64,000 bases of DNA from NCBI GenBank assembly GCA_021014325.1, contig JAJGQC010000613.1, positions 1 through 64,000 of the forward strand, written 5' to 3'. The position numbers and the translations under genes are program-made. Position 1 is the stretch's first letter. Each line of letters opens with the position of its first letter. Below are positions 43,301 to 48,724 of this stretch, one piece after another. This stretch comes from Plazaster borealis (taxonomy: Eukaryota; Echinodermata; Asteroidea; Forcipulatida; Labidiasteridae). The notes below the pieces were generated by a model that searched no databases, had not been told where the DNA came from, and saw only the letters and a program-made list of their open reading frames with translations.

Positions 43301-43963
43301 CCCTTCAGCAGGGTTAAAATCAGAGGAAAGATAACCAAAGTTATTGTGTCCGTCATGTGGTTTGGAGCTGCATGTCTTAGTATTATTCCGACCATCTTCA
43401 GTGTTGATACTGATTCCAATGTATACGGGTTGTCGGATGTGTGCATTGGTCTCCCCCTGACAACTAAGGTGTCCAGTTTTAAAACTGTAGAGAGCTCCAT
43501 CAGTAGCGTGTTTGGTTCAGGTACTATCACTATACCAGTACCTGAAACAAGAGAACCGGCTTGGATCTACTCAATCGTCTTGTTTCTTGGCGTCAACTTG
43601 TTGTGTTTTATCGTTGTGTTGAGCTGCTACATAGCAATCTTCATGAAGGTAAGACGCTCGTCCAAGCTGGTTAAGGTAGCGACTCATCGACAGAGGGGAG
43701 TTAAGGTGGCGGTGAAATCGGCTTTGATGGTCGGTACCGTCTTCGCATGTTGGATGCCTGTGATCATTATGGGGATTCTATCCCAGGCTGAGATTGTGAC
43801 AATCGGTCCTGATATGTATTCCTGGATTGTTGTGTTCATCCTCCCAATAAACTCCTCCATTAACCCGTATCTGTACACATTCTACTATTTAATCACTGCG
43901 CAGAGAAATACAAAGAAGCCTGAACCAAAGATCTTACTAAAAGTAATCAGTAATCAAAAATAA
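991..43963 (+). CDS. CUB/LDLa/LRR seven-transmembrane receptor gene, 5'-partial, 24 exons in the window
   Basis: Seen: 24 exons on one strand with compatible phases. Eight CUB exons and nine LDLa exons (all phase 1-1) lead into an LRR N-terminal cap exon (phase 1 to 2), five LRR exons (phase 2-2) and a terminal 7TM exon ending in a stop at 43963. The sum is about 1,880 residues. No signal peptide or start is visible, so the 5' end lies left of the window. Known: leucine-rich-repeat GPCRs with LDLa modules are the relaxin receptors (RXFP1/2, one LDLa) and snail GRL101 (many LDLa repeats plus LRRs plus 7TM). Inferred: a plasma-membrane receptor whose large ectodomain binds an unknown ligand. 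The alternating CUB modules are the unusual part. Two adjacent genes cannot be fully excluded, but phase continuity and the LDLa-LDLa-LRR-7TM order favour one. Exon 6539-6885 carries a frameshift, so not every exon can be used as it stands. Confidence 0.8.
2274..2411 (+). CDS. LDLa domain exon 1
   Basis: A 138-nt phase 1-1 exon (acceptor TCTCTATATTAG, donor G|GTGAGG). It encodes one LDL-receptor class A module with six cysteines: CPFEDDIDC, RNGFC, VTPESKC, DGSRDC, then a long acidic loop ending DEEDC. The CDGSRDC and DEEDC acidic residues fit the calcium cage of this family. It follows CUB exon B1 by about 0.9 kb. Confidence 0.85.
2814..2902 (+). pseudogene. Decayed first-CUB exon stub, cassette 2 (psi-A2)
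   Basis: A canonical acceptor (TTCAG) is followed by ACGGTNIPVGCEPKNLQLN and then YPTSGHL and TGA at 2900-2902. Homologous to the N-terminal third of the intact exon at 26857. The second CUB cysteine and all later strands are missing, so inclusion would truncate the protein. Confidence 0.65.
3701..4048 (+). CDS. CUB domain exon B2
   Basis: A 348-nt phase 1-1 exon, acceptor TCTATTTCAG, donor AATG|GTAATA. An intact CUB reading YCGSPNISVG, FCRWEIRAPDW, FDFVYFDGTLRDG, IRFTSDASVTANG. It differs from B1 at scattered residues (for example QYLYVEQN in place of QDFYVQQG, and FELSGTTRQKS in place of FILSGLTRPKY), so this cassette is an older copy than the B1/B3 pair. Confidence 0.85.
5013..5147 (+). 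CDS. LDLa domain exon 2
   Basis: A 135-nt phase 1-1 exon, donor G|GTGAGG. A six-cysteine LDLa module like exon 1 but with NGIC in place of NGFC, PESRC, and the last loop shortened by one residue (DSSADEKDC). Confidence 0.85.
5561..5649 (+). pseudogene. Decayed first-CUB exon stub, cassette 3 (psi-A3)
   Basis: Homologous to psi-A2, but the first CUB cysteine codon is TCT (Ser) and the acceptor has become TTAAG. It stops at TGA 5647-5649 after the same YPTSGHL. Loss of the cysteine supports decay without constraint. Confidence 0.65.
6539..6885 (+). pseudogene. CUB domain exon B3 with one-base frameshift
   Basis: A 347-nt exon that matches B1 almost base for base, with acceptor and donor intact. 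In the run after GTACAAGA it has four T (6687-6690) where B1 has five, so the frame breaks after SVQD. The downstream part is still conserved (VYFDGTLRDGHTATFILSG in another frame). Either a recent pseudogene exon, skippable because it is phase 1-1, or a homopolymer error in the assembly. Confidence 0.7.
7822..7959 (+). CDS. LDLa domain exon 3
   Basis: A 138-nt phase 1-1 exon, identical in protein to LDLa exon 1 except PEDSS in place of PEASS. All six cysteines and both splice sites are intact, although the CUB exon before it is frameshifted. Confidence 0.82.
8362..8450 (+). pseudogene. Decayed first-CUB exon stub, cassette 4 (psi-A4)
   Basis: TTCAG acceptor, the same ACGGTNIPVGCEP start and YPTSGHL stop (TGA 8448-8450) as psi-A2, consistent with the 5,548-bp duplication that relates 956-3300 to 6510-8850. 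Confidence 0.65.
9251..9601 (+). CDS. CUB domain exon B4 (divergent)
   Basis: A 351-nt phase 1-1 exon, acceptor TCTATTTCAG, donor AATG|GTAATA. An intact CUB of 117 residues with one inserted Ile near the start (PNIITVG). It is the most divergent B copy: YCSSP for YCGSP, VRFEGTFRDG for VYFDGTLRDG, and KSYAWETTKG for TSDASVTNKG. The usual SD pair of the CUB C-terminal strand is therefore lost. The frame is open, so function may be shifted instead of lost. Confidence 0.8.
10041..10405 (+). mobile_element. TTAA-flanked MITE, family M1 copy a
   Basis: A 365-bp non-coding element flanked by TTAA (10037-10040 and 10406-10409). Its ends are inverted: AGGCATTGTACACGTT and AACGTGTACGATGCCT. Other copies lie at 41196-41545 (opposite orientation) and 52246-52613. 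A TTAA duplication is typical of piggyBac-like transposition. The insertion sits in the intron before LDLa exon 4 and interrupts a sequence that is continuous in the other cassettes. Confidence 0.8.
10551..12111. mobile_element. TIR element with GGGTCGTATGAAT ends
   Basis: A 1.56-kb insertion with perfect 13-bp terminal inverted repeats, GGGTCGTATGAAT and its complement. It separates the TTTAGCA-ATT and ATTGTTT...CATCGTGAACAC parts of an intron that are contiguous in other cassettes. A possible target duplication is ATT. Inside are only short open frames with no recognisable transposase. A sub-repeat at about 11640-11880 recurs at 50625-50835. Confidence 0.7.
11640..11880. repeat. Dispersed repeat R1, copy a
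   Basis: Shares long stretches with 50625-50835, for example AAAAGGGATCCGGGTG, GGGGACGTC and AGCAAAGAG/ACAAAGAG followed by AAGTCCTC. No coding content recognised. It may be part of the surrounding TIR element or nested in it. Confidence 0.5.
12486..12623 (+). CDS. LDLa domain exon 4
   Basis: A 138-nt phase 1-1 exon, donor G|GTGAGG. Six cysteines are intact. It differs at functional-looking places: FHC for FDC, and ARCNGFRDC for SKCDGSRDC, so one acidic position near the calcium site is Asn. Confidence 0.83.
13000..13105 (+). repeat. Short tandem repeat ACAAAGTCGCC
   Basis: A run of roughly 10-19-bp units built on TACAAAGTCGCC / TCAAAGTCGCCC, inside the 12666-14394 element. Low-complexity, non-coding. 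Confidence 0.6.
13140..13500 (+). repeat. Degenerate tandem repeat built on GGGAACGAAAG
   Basis: About a dozen diverged units of roughly 30 bp, each with a GGGAACGAAAG-like core followed by GTATTTCG-like sequence. It is open in two frames only because of the repeat and does not resemble a protein gene. Confidence 0.6.
15159..15509 (+). CDS. CUB domain exon B5
   Basis: A 351-nt phase 1-1 exon, acceptor TCTATTTCAG, donor AATG|GTAATA. An intact CUB, but of a distinct subtype: PRLNPSPIDCRWEIRAPDW, YFVCFDGTLRDG, FTSDDTSNTATRF. It has a third cysteine (VCFDG, TGC at 15338-15340), giving an odd number that could remain free or bond another domain. Identical in protein to exon B6. Confidence 0.85.
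16301..16959. mobile_element. Palindromic ACGT-rich MITE, copy a
   Basis: An insertion of about 660 bp in the intron before LDLa exon 5. The terminal inverted repeats are about 34 bp, starting TGTCACACCATGGCGTATCG and ending with the complement (one mismatch near the tip). The interior is a dense series of TACGTT, GATACGCT and CATACG words on both strands. It splits CTGTGCGT and TTAGGTCCC, which are joined in other cassettes. The target duplication is not clear. No transposase. Confidence 0.75.
17134..17268 (+). CDS. LDLa domain exon 5
   Basis: A 135-nt phase 1-1 exon. Six cysteines: CPFEDDFDC, RNGFC, VNPEARC, DGWRDC, RFGPEDSSVDEDDC. It contains the Trp (DGWRDC) and acidic pattern closest to a consensus LDLa calcium site. 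Donor G|GTGAGG. Confidence 0.85.
18044..18394 (+). CDS. CUB domain exon B6
   Basis: A 351-nt phase 1-1 exon with the same protein as exon B5, including the extra cysteine (TGC 18223-18225). Splice sites are identical to B5. Product of the recent tandem duplication. Confidence 0.85.
19183..19841. mobile_element. Palindromic ACGT-rich MITE, copy b
   Basis: Same element and same insertion site as 16301-16959, carried along by the cassette duplication. Terminal inverted repeats TGTCACACC...GGTGTGATA. Confidence 0.75.
20023..20157 (+). CDS. LDLa domain exon 6
   Basis: A 135-nt phase 1-1 exon, protein identical to LDLa exon 5, with the same acceptor TCTCTATATTAG and donor G|GTGAGG. Confidence 0.85.
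21118..21465 (+). CDS. CUB domain exon B7
   Basis: A 348-nt phase 1-1 exon, acceptor TTCTTTTTCAG, donor AATG|GTAGTA. An intact CUB close to B1 but with VEEGYDLVYFEGTLRDG. Two cysteines. About 3.9 kb separates it from its LDLa exon because a SINE and a long-inverted-repeat element inserted in the intron. Confidence 0.85.
21971..25131 (+). mobile_element. tRNA-derived SINE S1, interrupted (21971-22262 plus 25085-25131)
   Basis: Starts GGGGTGTCATGTGGCCGAG, with an A-box-like TGGCCGAGTGG and B-box-like GGTTCGAATTC in a leucine-tRNA-like head, followed by a tRNA-unrelated body (CACCCAGGGGTATAAATGGG, AGCTCGGGGCTGTATACTCC) and a TTATTATT-rich tail. A second copy lies inverted at 60751-61111 and shows the uninterrupted order. 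Here the tail is split at TATT by the element 22263-25080. Confidence 0.8.
22263..25080. mobile_element. Long-terminal-inverted-repeat (fold-back) element, 2.8 kb
   Basis: The left arm from 22263 (GGGTCATTCCATGTCAGACC) is the reverse complement of the right arm ending at 25080 (GGTCTGACATGGAATAACCC). Arms are about 640 bp each (22263-22903 and 24427-25080) with scattered mismatches. A TATT target duplication (22259-22262, 25081-25084) lies inside a SINE tail. The 1.5-kb core has no transposase. It contains a direct repeat at about 23410-23560 and 23590-23770, built on GCGCGAAGCCATTA and TTCATTCTAGATGCTCT. Confidence 0.8.
25365..25502 (+). CDS. LDLa domain exon 7
   Basis: A 138-nt phase 1-1 exon, donor G|GTGAGG. 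Six cysteines; ARCNGFFDC replaces DGSRDC and PKDSS replaces PEDSS, so two acidic positions differ from exons 1-3. Confidence 0.83.
25906..26075 (+). pseudogene. Decayed first-CUB exon stub, cassette 8 (psi-A8')
   Basis: Acceptor TTCAG, then DCGGTNIHVGREPINLQLN and YPTSGHL. The frame stays open to 26075, but no CUB strands follow, and the later residues are translated intron. Same remnant as 34-122, 2814-2902, 5561-5649 and 8362-8450. Confidence 0.55.
26606..26703 (+). pseudogene. Truncated CUB exon B8
   Basis: Acceptor TATTTCAG, then NCGGSPHITVG-like CUB start through PDYPGFYPLS, where homology to B1-B7 ends abruptly (about 26688) and TGA follows at 26701. The sequence after the break resembles the intron that precedes first-CUB stubs (CCAATGA...CCATTGGGT, CCAGTGCCTGC), so a deletion fused two parts of the cassette. 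Confidence 0.65.
26857..27210 (+). CDS. CUB domain exon A8, the only intact type-A copy
   Basis: A 354-nt phase 1-1 exon, acceptor TTTCTTTCAG, donor AATG|GTAAAT. A full CUB of 118 residues: ACGGTNIPVGSEPVNFNLAG, YPTSYPPSLDCNWVIVAL, FSMEDGKDKAVLRG, VSFELTG, VSFNFRSDAY, GRGFLLELYSSNG. Two cysteines. It shows what the five stubs upstream once were. It is only distantly similar to type-B CUB domains. Confidence 0.85.
27495..27548. repeat. Near-perfect hairpin with 23-bp arms
   Basis: AAATTTGCTTTGTCGAAC...GTTCGACAAAGCAAATTT, arms of 23 bp with one mismatch and an 8-base loop. It is followed by AATAAACATTGAATTGAATT, a tail seen at the 3' end of some non-LTR retroposons. Possibly the end of a truncated retroposon. 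Confidence 0.5.
27925..28053 (+). CDS. LDLa domain exon 8
   Basis: A 129-nt phase 1-1 exon, donor G|GTGAGA. Six cysteines: CPDPDVFDC, GDGSC, LKPSGRC, DGFRDC, QISGGDEVDC, the most consensus-like LDLa of the array (CDGFRDC with GGDEVDC). It is clearly older than exons 1-7. The acceptor is GTGAAG, weaker than the others. Confidence 0.82.
28054..28933 (+). other. Intron between LDLa exons 8 and 9
   Basis: About 0.9 kb. I see no repeat family, exon or RNA gene here. Confidence 0.6.
28934..29056 (+). CDS. LDLa domain exon 9
   Basis: A 123-nt phase 1-1 exon, acceptor TTCATTCCTAG, donor G|GTATGT. Six cysteines: CPGSFSC, WNLLSC, VQNSSVC, DGTFDC, PEGDDETPRTC. It includes a possible N-glycosylation site (NSS). 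It directly precedes the LRR cap exon, the position where relaxin receptors keep their single LDLa. Confidence 0.82.
29097..29351 (+). mobile_element. Degenerate TTAA-flanked repeat, family M3 copy a
   Basis: Starts after TTAA with AGGTAGGGTC and shares long stretches with 52951-53218 and 58993-59165 (GAGAAGCACTGCAG, GATAGTATAA, TTTGAGAAA, and CGCTGTCACCTCG near the end). The right end is not resolved. Non-coding. Confidence 0.5.
29796..29900 (+). repeat. Microsatellite (GATT/GATC/GACC)n
   Basis: Drifting tetranucleotide array: GATTGATTGGTTGG, then GATCGATCGATCG, then GACCGACCGACC. The open frame over it is a by-product. Confidence 0.7.
30156..30273 (+). CDS. LRR N-terminal cap exon (LRRNT)
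   Basis: A 118-nt exon, phase 1 in and phase 2 out, acceptor ATGACAAAG, donor CT|GTAAGT. It encodes ADRCPTMCSCDVSDDG, then YVVQC, then the first LRR strand VVKTTHL. The CPxxCxC...VxC pattern is the LRRNT cysteine cap. It switches the gene from phase-1 modules to phase-2 LRR exons. Confidence 0.82.
30389..30670 (+). repeat. Microsatellite (GTTT)n / (GGTT)n
   Basis: Long TTTG/TTGG tetranucleotide array, interrupted by GGGGTGTTTGC blocks. The open frames here on both strands (poly-CLFV, NKQT) come from the repeat. It lies in the intron before LRR exon 1. Confidence 0.9.
30729..30800 (+). CDS. LRR exon 1
   Basis: A 72-nt phase 2-2 exon (24 residues), acceptor ATCCTGCAG, donor CT|GTAAGT. KLDSEKIIALNTGIFKGF followed by SFLKTL fits the typical LRR pattern LxxNxIxxLxxGxFxxLxxLxxL. 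Confidence 0.85.
30843..36405. repeat. 45-bp minisatellite array, about 120 units
   Basis: Unit: TGACTTTAGTCGACTGTGCA, then CTATACCCTGCTTGAGCCCC, then AATAG. It repeats with variants (TGTCTTTAGTCGA, GGCCGTAGTCGA, TCTGAGTCCC) and short units missing a few bases. Most units hold GTCGAC and GTGCAC. Since 45 is a multiple of 3 and stops are rare, three frames stay open with 15-residue repeats such as LSRLCTIPCLSPNSD (+) and VTIGAQAGYSAQSTK (-). Higher-order blocks recur at about 1,074 and 1,349 bp. Intronic, between LRR exons 1 and 2; I do not consider it coding. Confidence 0.92.
36406..37273 (+). other. Intron right of the minisatellite, with a duplicated segment and a lone unit
   Basis: A pair of related segments (about 36601-36715 and 36868-36985) shares ACTGATGCTGCCAGCAGGCAGA. 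The second ends directly in a single minisatellite unit (about 36986-37020, GTCGACTGTGCACTACACCC). No exon recognised. Confidence 0.6.
37274..37345 (+). CDS. LRR exon 2
   Basis: A 72-nt phase 2-2 exon, acceptor AAACTAG, donor CT|GTAAGT. VLTNNSLDYFKAGTFSGL followed by FNLTHL, a standard 24-residue LRR with an N-glycosylation motif (NNS). Confidence 0.85.
37942..38013 (+). CDS. LRR exon 3
   Basis: A 72-nt phase 2-2 exon, acceptor TGAATCCAG, donor TT|GTAAGC. DISKNNISSFLSDTFDDL followed by VNLRTL, matching the LRR consensus. Confidence 0.85.
38014..39123 (+). other. Intron between LRR exons 3 and 4
   Basis: About 1.1 kb of AT-rich sequence. I find no further LRR exon, RNA gene or clear mobile element. 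Confidence 0.6.
39124..39195 (+). CDS. LRR exon 4
   Basis: A 72-nt phase 2-2 exon, acceptor TTTAATAG, donor CT|GTAAGT. LIFDNPLISIKSGAFNSL followed by SSLTNL, a standard LRR unit. Confidence 0.85.
40365..40554. mobile_element. Candidate palindromic MITE
   Basis: ATGTGTCCGTC at 40365 is mirrored by GACGGACACAT ending at 40554. The arms continue with GTGCGTAATGCG-like sequence and several mismatches. The interior has TACGCA/GCGTA words like the ACGT-rich MITE at 16301. The open frame across it is not gene-like. Confidence 0.5.
41042..41137 (+). CDS. LRR exon 5, extended
   Basis: A 96-nt phase 2-2 exon (32 residues), acceptor TTGTAATAG, donor TT|GTAAGT. FMIRGERTIKQEESTLDI followed by DPGALKDLHSLDKL. 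It is eight residues longer than the other LRR exons, in the variable part of the repeat. This last repeat joins the hinge before TM1. Confidence 0.8.
41196..41545 (-). mobile_element. TTAA-flanked MITE, family M1 copy b
   Basis: Reverse-complement copy of 10041-10405, with TTAA on both sides (41192-41195, 41546-41549) and ends AGGTATCGTACACG and GTTCAGTGCCT. Starts about 55 bp after the LRR exon 5 donor. Confidence 0.8.
41605..41929 (+). mobile_element. TTAA-flanked MITE, family M2 copy a
   Basis: TTAA-bounded element starting AGAGTTTGTATACGTTTGGC and ending CAAACGTACACAATCCCT. Similar along its length to 57579-57963. It contains an internal inverted pair around GAAGCGTTACTGCAGTAACG. Non-coding. 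Confidence 0.7.
42200..42352. mobile_element. Inverted-repeat element with a tRNA-like core
   Basis: The arms AAAATTGGGGTTGAACAAAG and its near-complement CTTTGTTCAACCCCAAATTT enclose a tRNA-like sequence (42253-42325) with A-box-like TCTCAGTTGGTAGAGC and B-box-like GGTTCAAATCC. The anticodon and T stems are poorly paired, so it is not a working tRNA. Confidence 0.7.
42826..43963 (+). CDS. Seven-transmembrane receptor exon (hinge, 7TM, stop)
   Basis: A 1,138-nt terminal exon entered in phase 2 (acceptor TTTTATTTTAG), giving 378 residues. The exon, not the Met at 42845, is the true start. Residues 1-48 are the cysteine hinge typical of LGRs (DDYRLCCRF; later cysteines at 25, 37 and 49). TM1 about 49-68 (GNLIVI), TM2 84-107 (NLAISDLMMG), TM3 125-150, TM4 170-190, TM5 245-272, TM6 294-317 (FACWMP), TM7 329-353 (NPYLY). 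Cys127 and Cys206 can form the conserved TM3-ECL2 disulphide. The DRY-type motif is VDCC, lacking Arg3.50. The tail is short, about 25 residues. Known: class A GPCRs of the relaxin/GRL101 type. The ligand and G protein cannot be read from the sequence. Confidence 0.92.
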
Positions 43964-44400
43964 TTCAAAGAATTTACTAATTATGTCCTTATTTTACCAA
44001 TTAATGACATTAGAACAAACTGTATTGCTTGAATAATTGAAATCCATTGCATTAGTGCGATAATTAATATGGGATAAGCCATAATCACCGAAACCAAGGG
44101 TATGGCAACGCACAAACACACCCTTTTCCCCCTTTATTTTGCTGTTGCTGTCGCTGTTTGTTGTTGTTGTTGTTGTTGTTGTTTTATTATGAAAATTTAT
44201 TCGTATATTCACTCATTAATTTATTCATACATTGTCGTTGTCGTCGCCGTCGTCGTCGTCGTTGTTGTCGTTGTCGTTGATGTTGATGTTGCCGTCGTTG
44301 TTGTTGTTGTTGTTGTTGTCGATGTCGTTGTTATTATTGTAAAAAAAAAACTAGACTTTAAGTGTTTGTGAACAAACACAAAGCTGTTCCGTGTTTTTTT
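43964..44400 (+). other. 3' flank of the receptor gene with microsatellites
   Basis: Likely 3' UTR start; no AATAAA close to the stop. Contains (TTG)n at about 44158-44183 and a (GTC/GTT)n tract at about 44235-44335. Confidence 0.6.
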
Positions 44401-44414
44401 TTACATGCTTAACA

Positions 44415-44875
44415 GGTTTAAAACTGAAAATAATTTGAAAATTGGCTGTGTAGTTCTTGAGATATGGTCTATCTTCTAGTTGACCCGGAAGTAAAGGTCA
44501 ACATTGGGTCATGGTAACCGAAGTTTAATCTTTAATGCTCGAAGGATCTATAACTGAAAAGAAATTGAACATCGGTTGTGTAGTTCTTGAGATATGGTCC
44601 CACTTCCGGTTGACCCGGAAGTTAAGGTCAATATGAAGTCACGGTAACCCAAGTTTAATCTTCAATGCTCTAAGGGTCTATAACTGAAAATAAATTGAAA
44701 ATCGGGTGTGTACTTCTTGAGATATGGTCCCACTTCCGGTTGACCCGGAACAAAGGTCAACATGGTGTCACGATAACCCAAGGCTAATCTCCAATGCCCA
44801 GGGAGTCTATAACTGAAAAAAGTTTGAAAATCGGCTTTGGTCTTCTTCAGATATGGTGCTGCAAAGATTAACTAA
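44415..44875 (+). repeat. ~129-bp tandem repeat, four units
   Basis: Units share TAACTGAAAA, TTGAAAATCGG, CTTGAGATATGG, TTGACCCGGAAG and AAGGTCA. They start near 44425, 44550, 44680 and 44806 and decay to the right. One diverged lone unit lies at about 47425-47490. An AATAAA (44689-44694) falls inside one unit and could serve as a poly(A) signal, but this is speculative. Confidence 0.75.
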
Positions 44876-45231
44876 TTAAAGCTTTGAATTACCGTAATTT
44901 GACACCTGATGACGTCACAGTAACAAAAATGTGTTTTTCATACTAATAAATTTGATAAGGAACACGATGGTATATAACTTATTCCAATCCAATGCCTTTT
45001 AACGAAAACCCTATTAGAACGTCCTCTCTCGGTTAGGATTCCAATATCATGGCAGTCTTTGACGCTTGCGCAATCACGGCACAATTTGCCAGCTAGCCAT
45101 GGGGCCCGGGTCCGATTTGTCACTTCATCGTTAATTATCTTGGAAATACATTGTACCTGGATTAGTTTTAATGGTCTGGAATAACTCTTAGTGAAAGCAT
45201 TCGTGTTTTAAAATAAAATTTCTTTCTTTTA

Positions 45232-45960
45232 GGTAACTCTCGTAGTCTTTGTTATTTCAATACAACTTTGCGTGCAGCAATATTTGTAAGAAACATTGAA
45301 CGCTAGGGGGCGTTCCACACGAATCGATTGCGCATGCTCGCTTTTGCGATGGGTGATTGCGCAAAGTCAAAATGCTGCAATGAAGAATGAAGAGATTCAA
45401 TGTTTTTGATCACATGCCGGTTGTGTAAACAGGTTTTTTTACTTGAAATGTTGTTTATGAAACTGCTGTTACACGGGTCGCCAACTGTTTCAGAAACGGC
45501 TACACGTTTAAAAGATACAACCGTGAATGCGCAGGCAGCCTGTTTCTGATACACGGTTTAAGTGACAGATCTTACGGTTAAACGTTCACAATTGTATGGT
45601 TCGGATAAATGTTGAAAAATTCACTTGAAAAAGTGCTGTGAAATGCTGACCATAATAATTGCGATCACGATTTGCACAGCAAACGATCCCATGCCACACA
45701 CACCCTTATCGTTTCCAATTTACAGGCTTAAGTCTTTGTTATTTCATTACTTTGCATGCGGCATTAGTTGCAAGAAACATTGAACGCTAGAGGGCGTTGC
45801 ACAACAAATCGATTGCACATAATCGTTTATTTTGCAGGCCGGGTGATTGCGCAAATTCAAAATGTTGCAGTGAAGACCCAATGTTTTTTATCGTTTGAGT
45901 GGTTGTGTTAATGGGTTTTTGTGTTAATGAAACGCGTGTTACCAACCATTTAAGATACGG
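45232..45960. repeat. Two diverged direct repeats, period about 495 bp
   Basis: GTCTTTGTTATTTCA...AAGAAACATTGAACGCTAG followed by GGGCGTT and GGTGATTGCGCAAA occurs at about 45245-45400 and again at 45730-45890. Non-coding. Confidence 0.6.
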
Positions 45961-46172
45961 TTAAACAATTAGAAAAACAACTGTAAATGCTCAGGCTTTG
46001 TAAGCCTACGGTCACACGTTTAACCATCCGATCAACCGGTTAAACATCTGCGTTATTACAGTTCGGATAAAATAATGTTAAAAAATCAACCTCAAAAAGT
46101 GTCGCAAAATTTGTTAAAAAATCAACCTCAAAAAGTGTTGCGAAAATTGGACTATAGTAAATGCGAACGGTT

Positions 46173-46370
46173 AAGCCCGGTTCATACTTCCTGCGAATGA
46201 GAATTCGAATGCGAAGCGAATTTGACATGAATTTGACGTCACAAGTCTGTTTTCGCTGCAAATATTCGCAAAAGTCGAGCTTGGCTCAACTCTTGCGAAT
46301 TATTTGTTGCGAATTTGTGACGTCAATATTCACTTCGCATTAGCATTCGCAGGAAGTATGAACTGGGCTT
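46173..46370. mobile_element. MITE with TTA target duplication
   Basis: Terminal inverted repeats AAGCCCGGTTCATACTTCCT and its complement ending AACTGGGCTT, about 27 bp with one mismatch, flanked by TTA. The interior is rich in TGCGAAT/ATTCGCA words. TTA duplications are typical of Harbinger-type elements; that assignment is inferred. Confidence 0.7.
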
Positions 46371-46399
46371 TACACATGTAACTGACCGTTTCAGAAACG

Positions 46400-48700
46400 G
46401 TTACGGGTTTACTAAAAAATAACTGTAAATGCATGTAAAGCTAAATGCTGTTGTATTAAAATCGTAAATGTAACAATTTTTCTACCCTGAAATGGTATTC
46501 TTGTTTTGGCTAAAACAGTACATTCATATATGAGATAAGTGTATTGTAATTTTTGCTCTTCACACCCCCAAATCCAGCACTGACCGTTTAGCCATGGAAA
46601 AGCTCATTTCTCTTTTCTACACCTAGCCCTTTCCTCAATCAATTCCTTTTATTGATTTATTGCAACCACCAGTAAGTTTTTTGCTACACGGCAGTTTTCT
46701 GAAGTAATGCCTTTGCATAAGAAACCTAAAACATCGTTTTCCGGCGAACGGGACCCAAGCGCAAACAATTCTACCACGCCGGCACATCGTCTCAGAACAC
46801 GGCGGTCTATTTTTCACGTCCACGCTGCACTGAAACCCGAATAACGATCTGATTTGAGCGGTCAGAAGACGCTGCGCTGGAGAGAGACAAAATAATATTA
46901 TTCTCGAGTGAGCGAACGTAGACTTGTGTCAGTCGGCGTCAGGGATGATGTCTCTATGTATATTCTACAAAAAAACGCAATTGAACACGGGTCATAAAGG
47001 GTTTAGGACTTGATCGCGAGTTGCAAAAAGCAAAAAACTGCACCGTTAAACTCGTATAGCGCCCTCAATCGTTTAAAATTTGACACTTTTCGTATATAAA
47101 CACAAATTAAATTCTAGGCGTTAGTACCCATGGCGTTAAATTTGCCTGAGAATTTGGGTTTTTTTTCTCAACTGACTATGTTTTAATAAGTTTTGATCCT
47201 TTTAAACTGACCGTCAATAAAATCTTTTCTTGTTTTAAGAAACATTTGTGTACTCTAGGACGTTAAATTTGAGCTTAATTGAAAAATTATGTTTTTAGAA
47301 GTCGGATTTGTTTTCACAATCCCCATGTGTTTGAACACGGGTGAAAACGCCCGATAAATTTCGTCATGATGACGTCGTTCTGCATTTTAGGCCGGCAATT
47401 TCATCTACATTATCCCAGAAGTCTAAAACTGAAAAAAGTTTGACTATCGGGGTATATTTTGAGATATGGTGGTAATAAGATTGGCTAATTAAATATTCAT
47501 GTCATTATAACTTAGTAAACTAATTAATTAATTGAAGCTAATTAGATTTTACAACAACTTCATGGCCTAAGCTTCAATATGATATAGGATTTAAGTCTTT
47601 CATATTCACTAAAAATGTTATTAGGAATAAACAAAATCGTGTTCAAATGCTATGGGGATTTAGGCAGATAGAAAGAATAATAATAAAAACAATAAAAATC
47701 TCGACGAAAACAAAACCTGTTCCGACTGTAGGTCGGAACAGCTAAAAAAAATAAAAAAAAAAAAAAACAACGCGTACTTTTGTTTTCATGGTTGCAACTT
47801 TTTGATTTATCAACGATATTACTATCGCAAACCAAAGTCGGCAAAGTTTGCGGCTCTGACCTAGCAAGAAACAAATCCCTGTTTAGCTGTTAGCCTAGTC
47901 TTATATGAAAATCTGTAGCTTGAGTTGACCATGGCGACGCTGCTGCAGCTTTCGCGCGGGCTTTCTTAGCTACGTGGATGCAAAGCTCTCGCCCGTTAAA
48001 TATAAATATCATCACAGGCAACAGCTTCCGCTTCTATGTATGAGCCGAATTATCAGTGTTTGCTCTAGTGTTTAGTTGCTTAATTGTTTTATCTTGCATT
48101 CAATTATTTAGATTCATGTATGTATTGAGAGTAGGTTCTCGGAGGCCACATTTTTTCGGTGACATTATTTATGTTATCTGTTATAACAAGTTAGATAGAT
48201 TTAAAGTGTATGGAATGCAAAATGTGCTAAAAACAGGTTCATGTTTAGCTGCATTTTTTCATTGTTGGTTATTGTTCAAATTAACAGCTTAAAATTATTG
48301 TTATAGTCTGGAAATTGCTATCGAATCAGGATTTCAAATAAATCAATAAATCCCCCCCCTCTTCGCCGGCTGTGTTTGAGCAGGAAAATATATCCCCTTA
48401 TTCAAATTAGTACCACTCGATCCACAAATATACCTTTTTTCCCAATAATGAAGCATACATTGTCAATAAACGGTGTGCGTATTTCTCCTCGATATTATGC
48501 TGCAATGATAGTTTGGAGTAAGAAATGTGGCACATTGGTATGCTAACAAAAATGGATAAACAAAATTGTTTAAAATATTTTAACGAGTGAACGAATTCCT
48601 TACTTTGTTTCTCCAGCAATATTTTATGGAGAAAAAAAGCATAATATTAAAATGTTGAAAACAATTTCAAACAAAGTTGCTATATACTACAAAAAAGTGA
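46400..48700 (+). other. Intergenic stretch
   Basis: Only short chance open frames. A 10-bp-arm hairpin (CTGTTCCGAC...GTCGGAACAG, about 47718-47741) precedes an A-rich run. Nothing else recognised. Confidence 0.5.
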
Positions 48701-48724
48701 ACAATGAAAAATTGTAGTTAAAAA

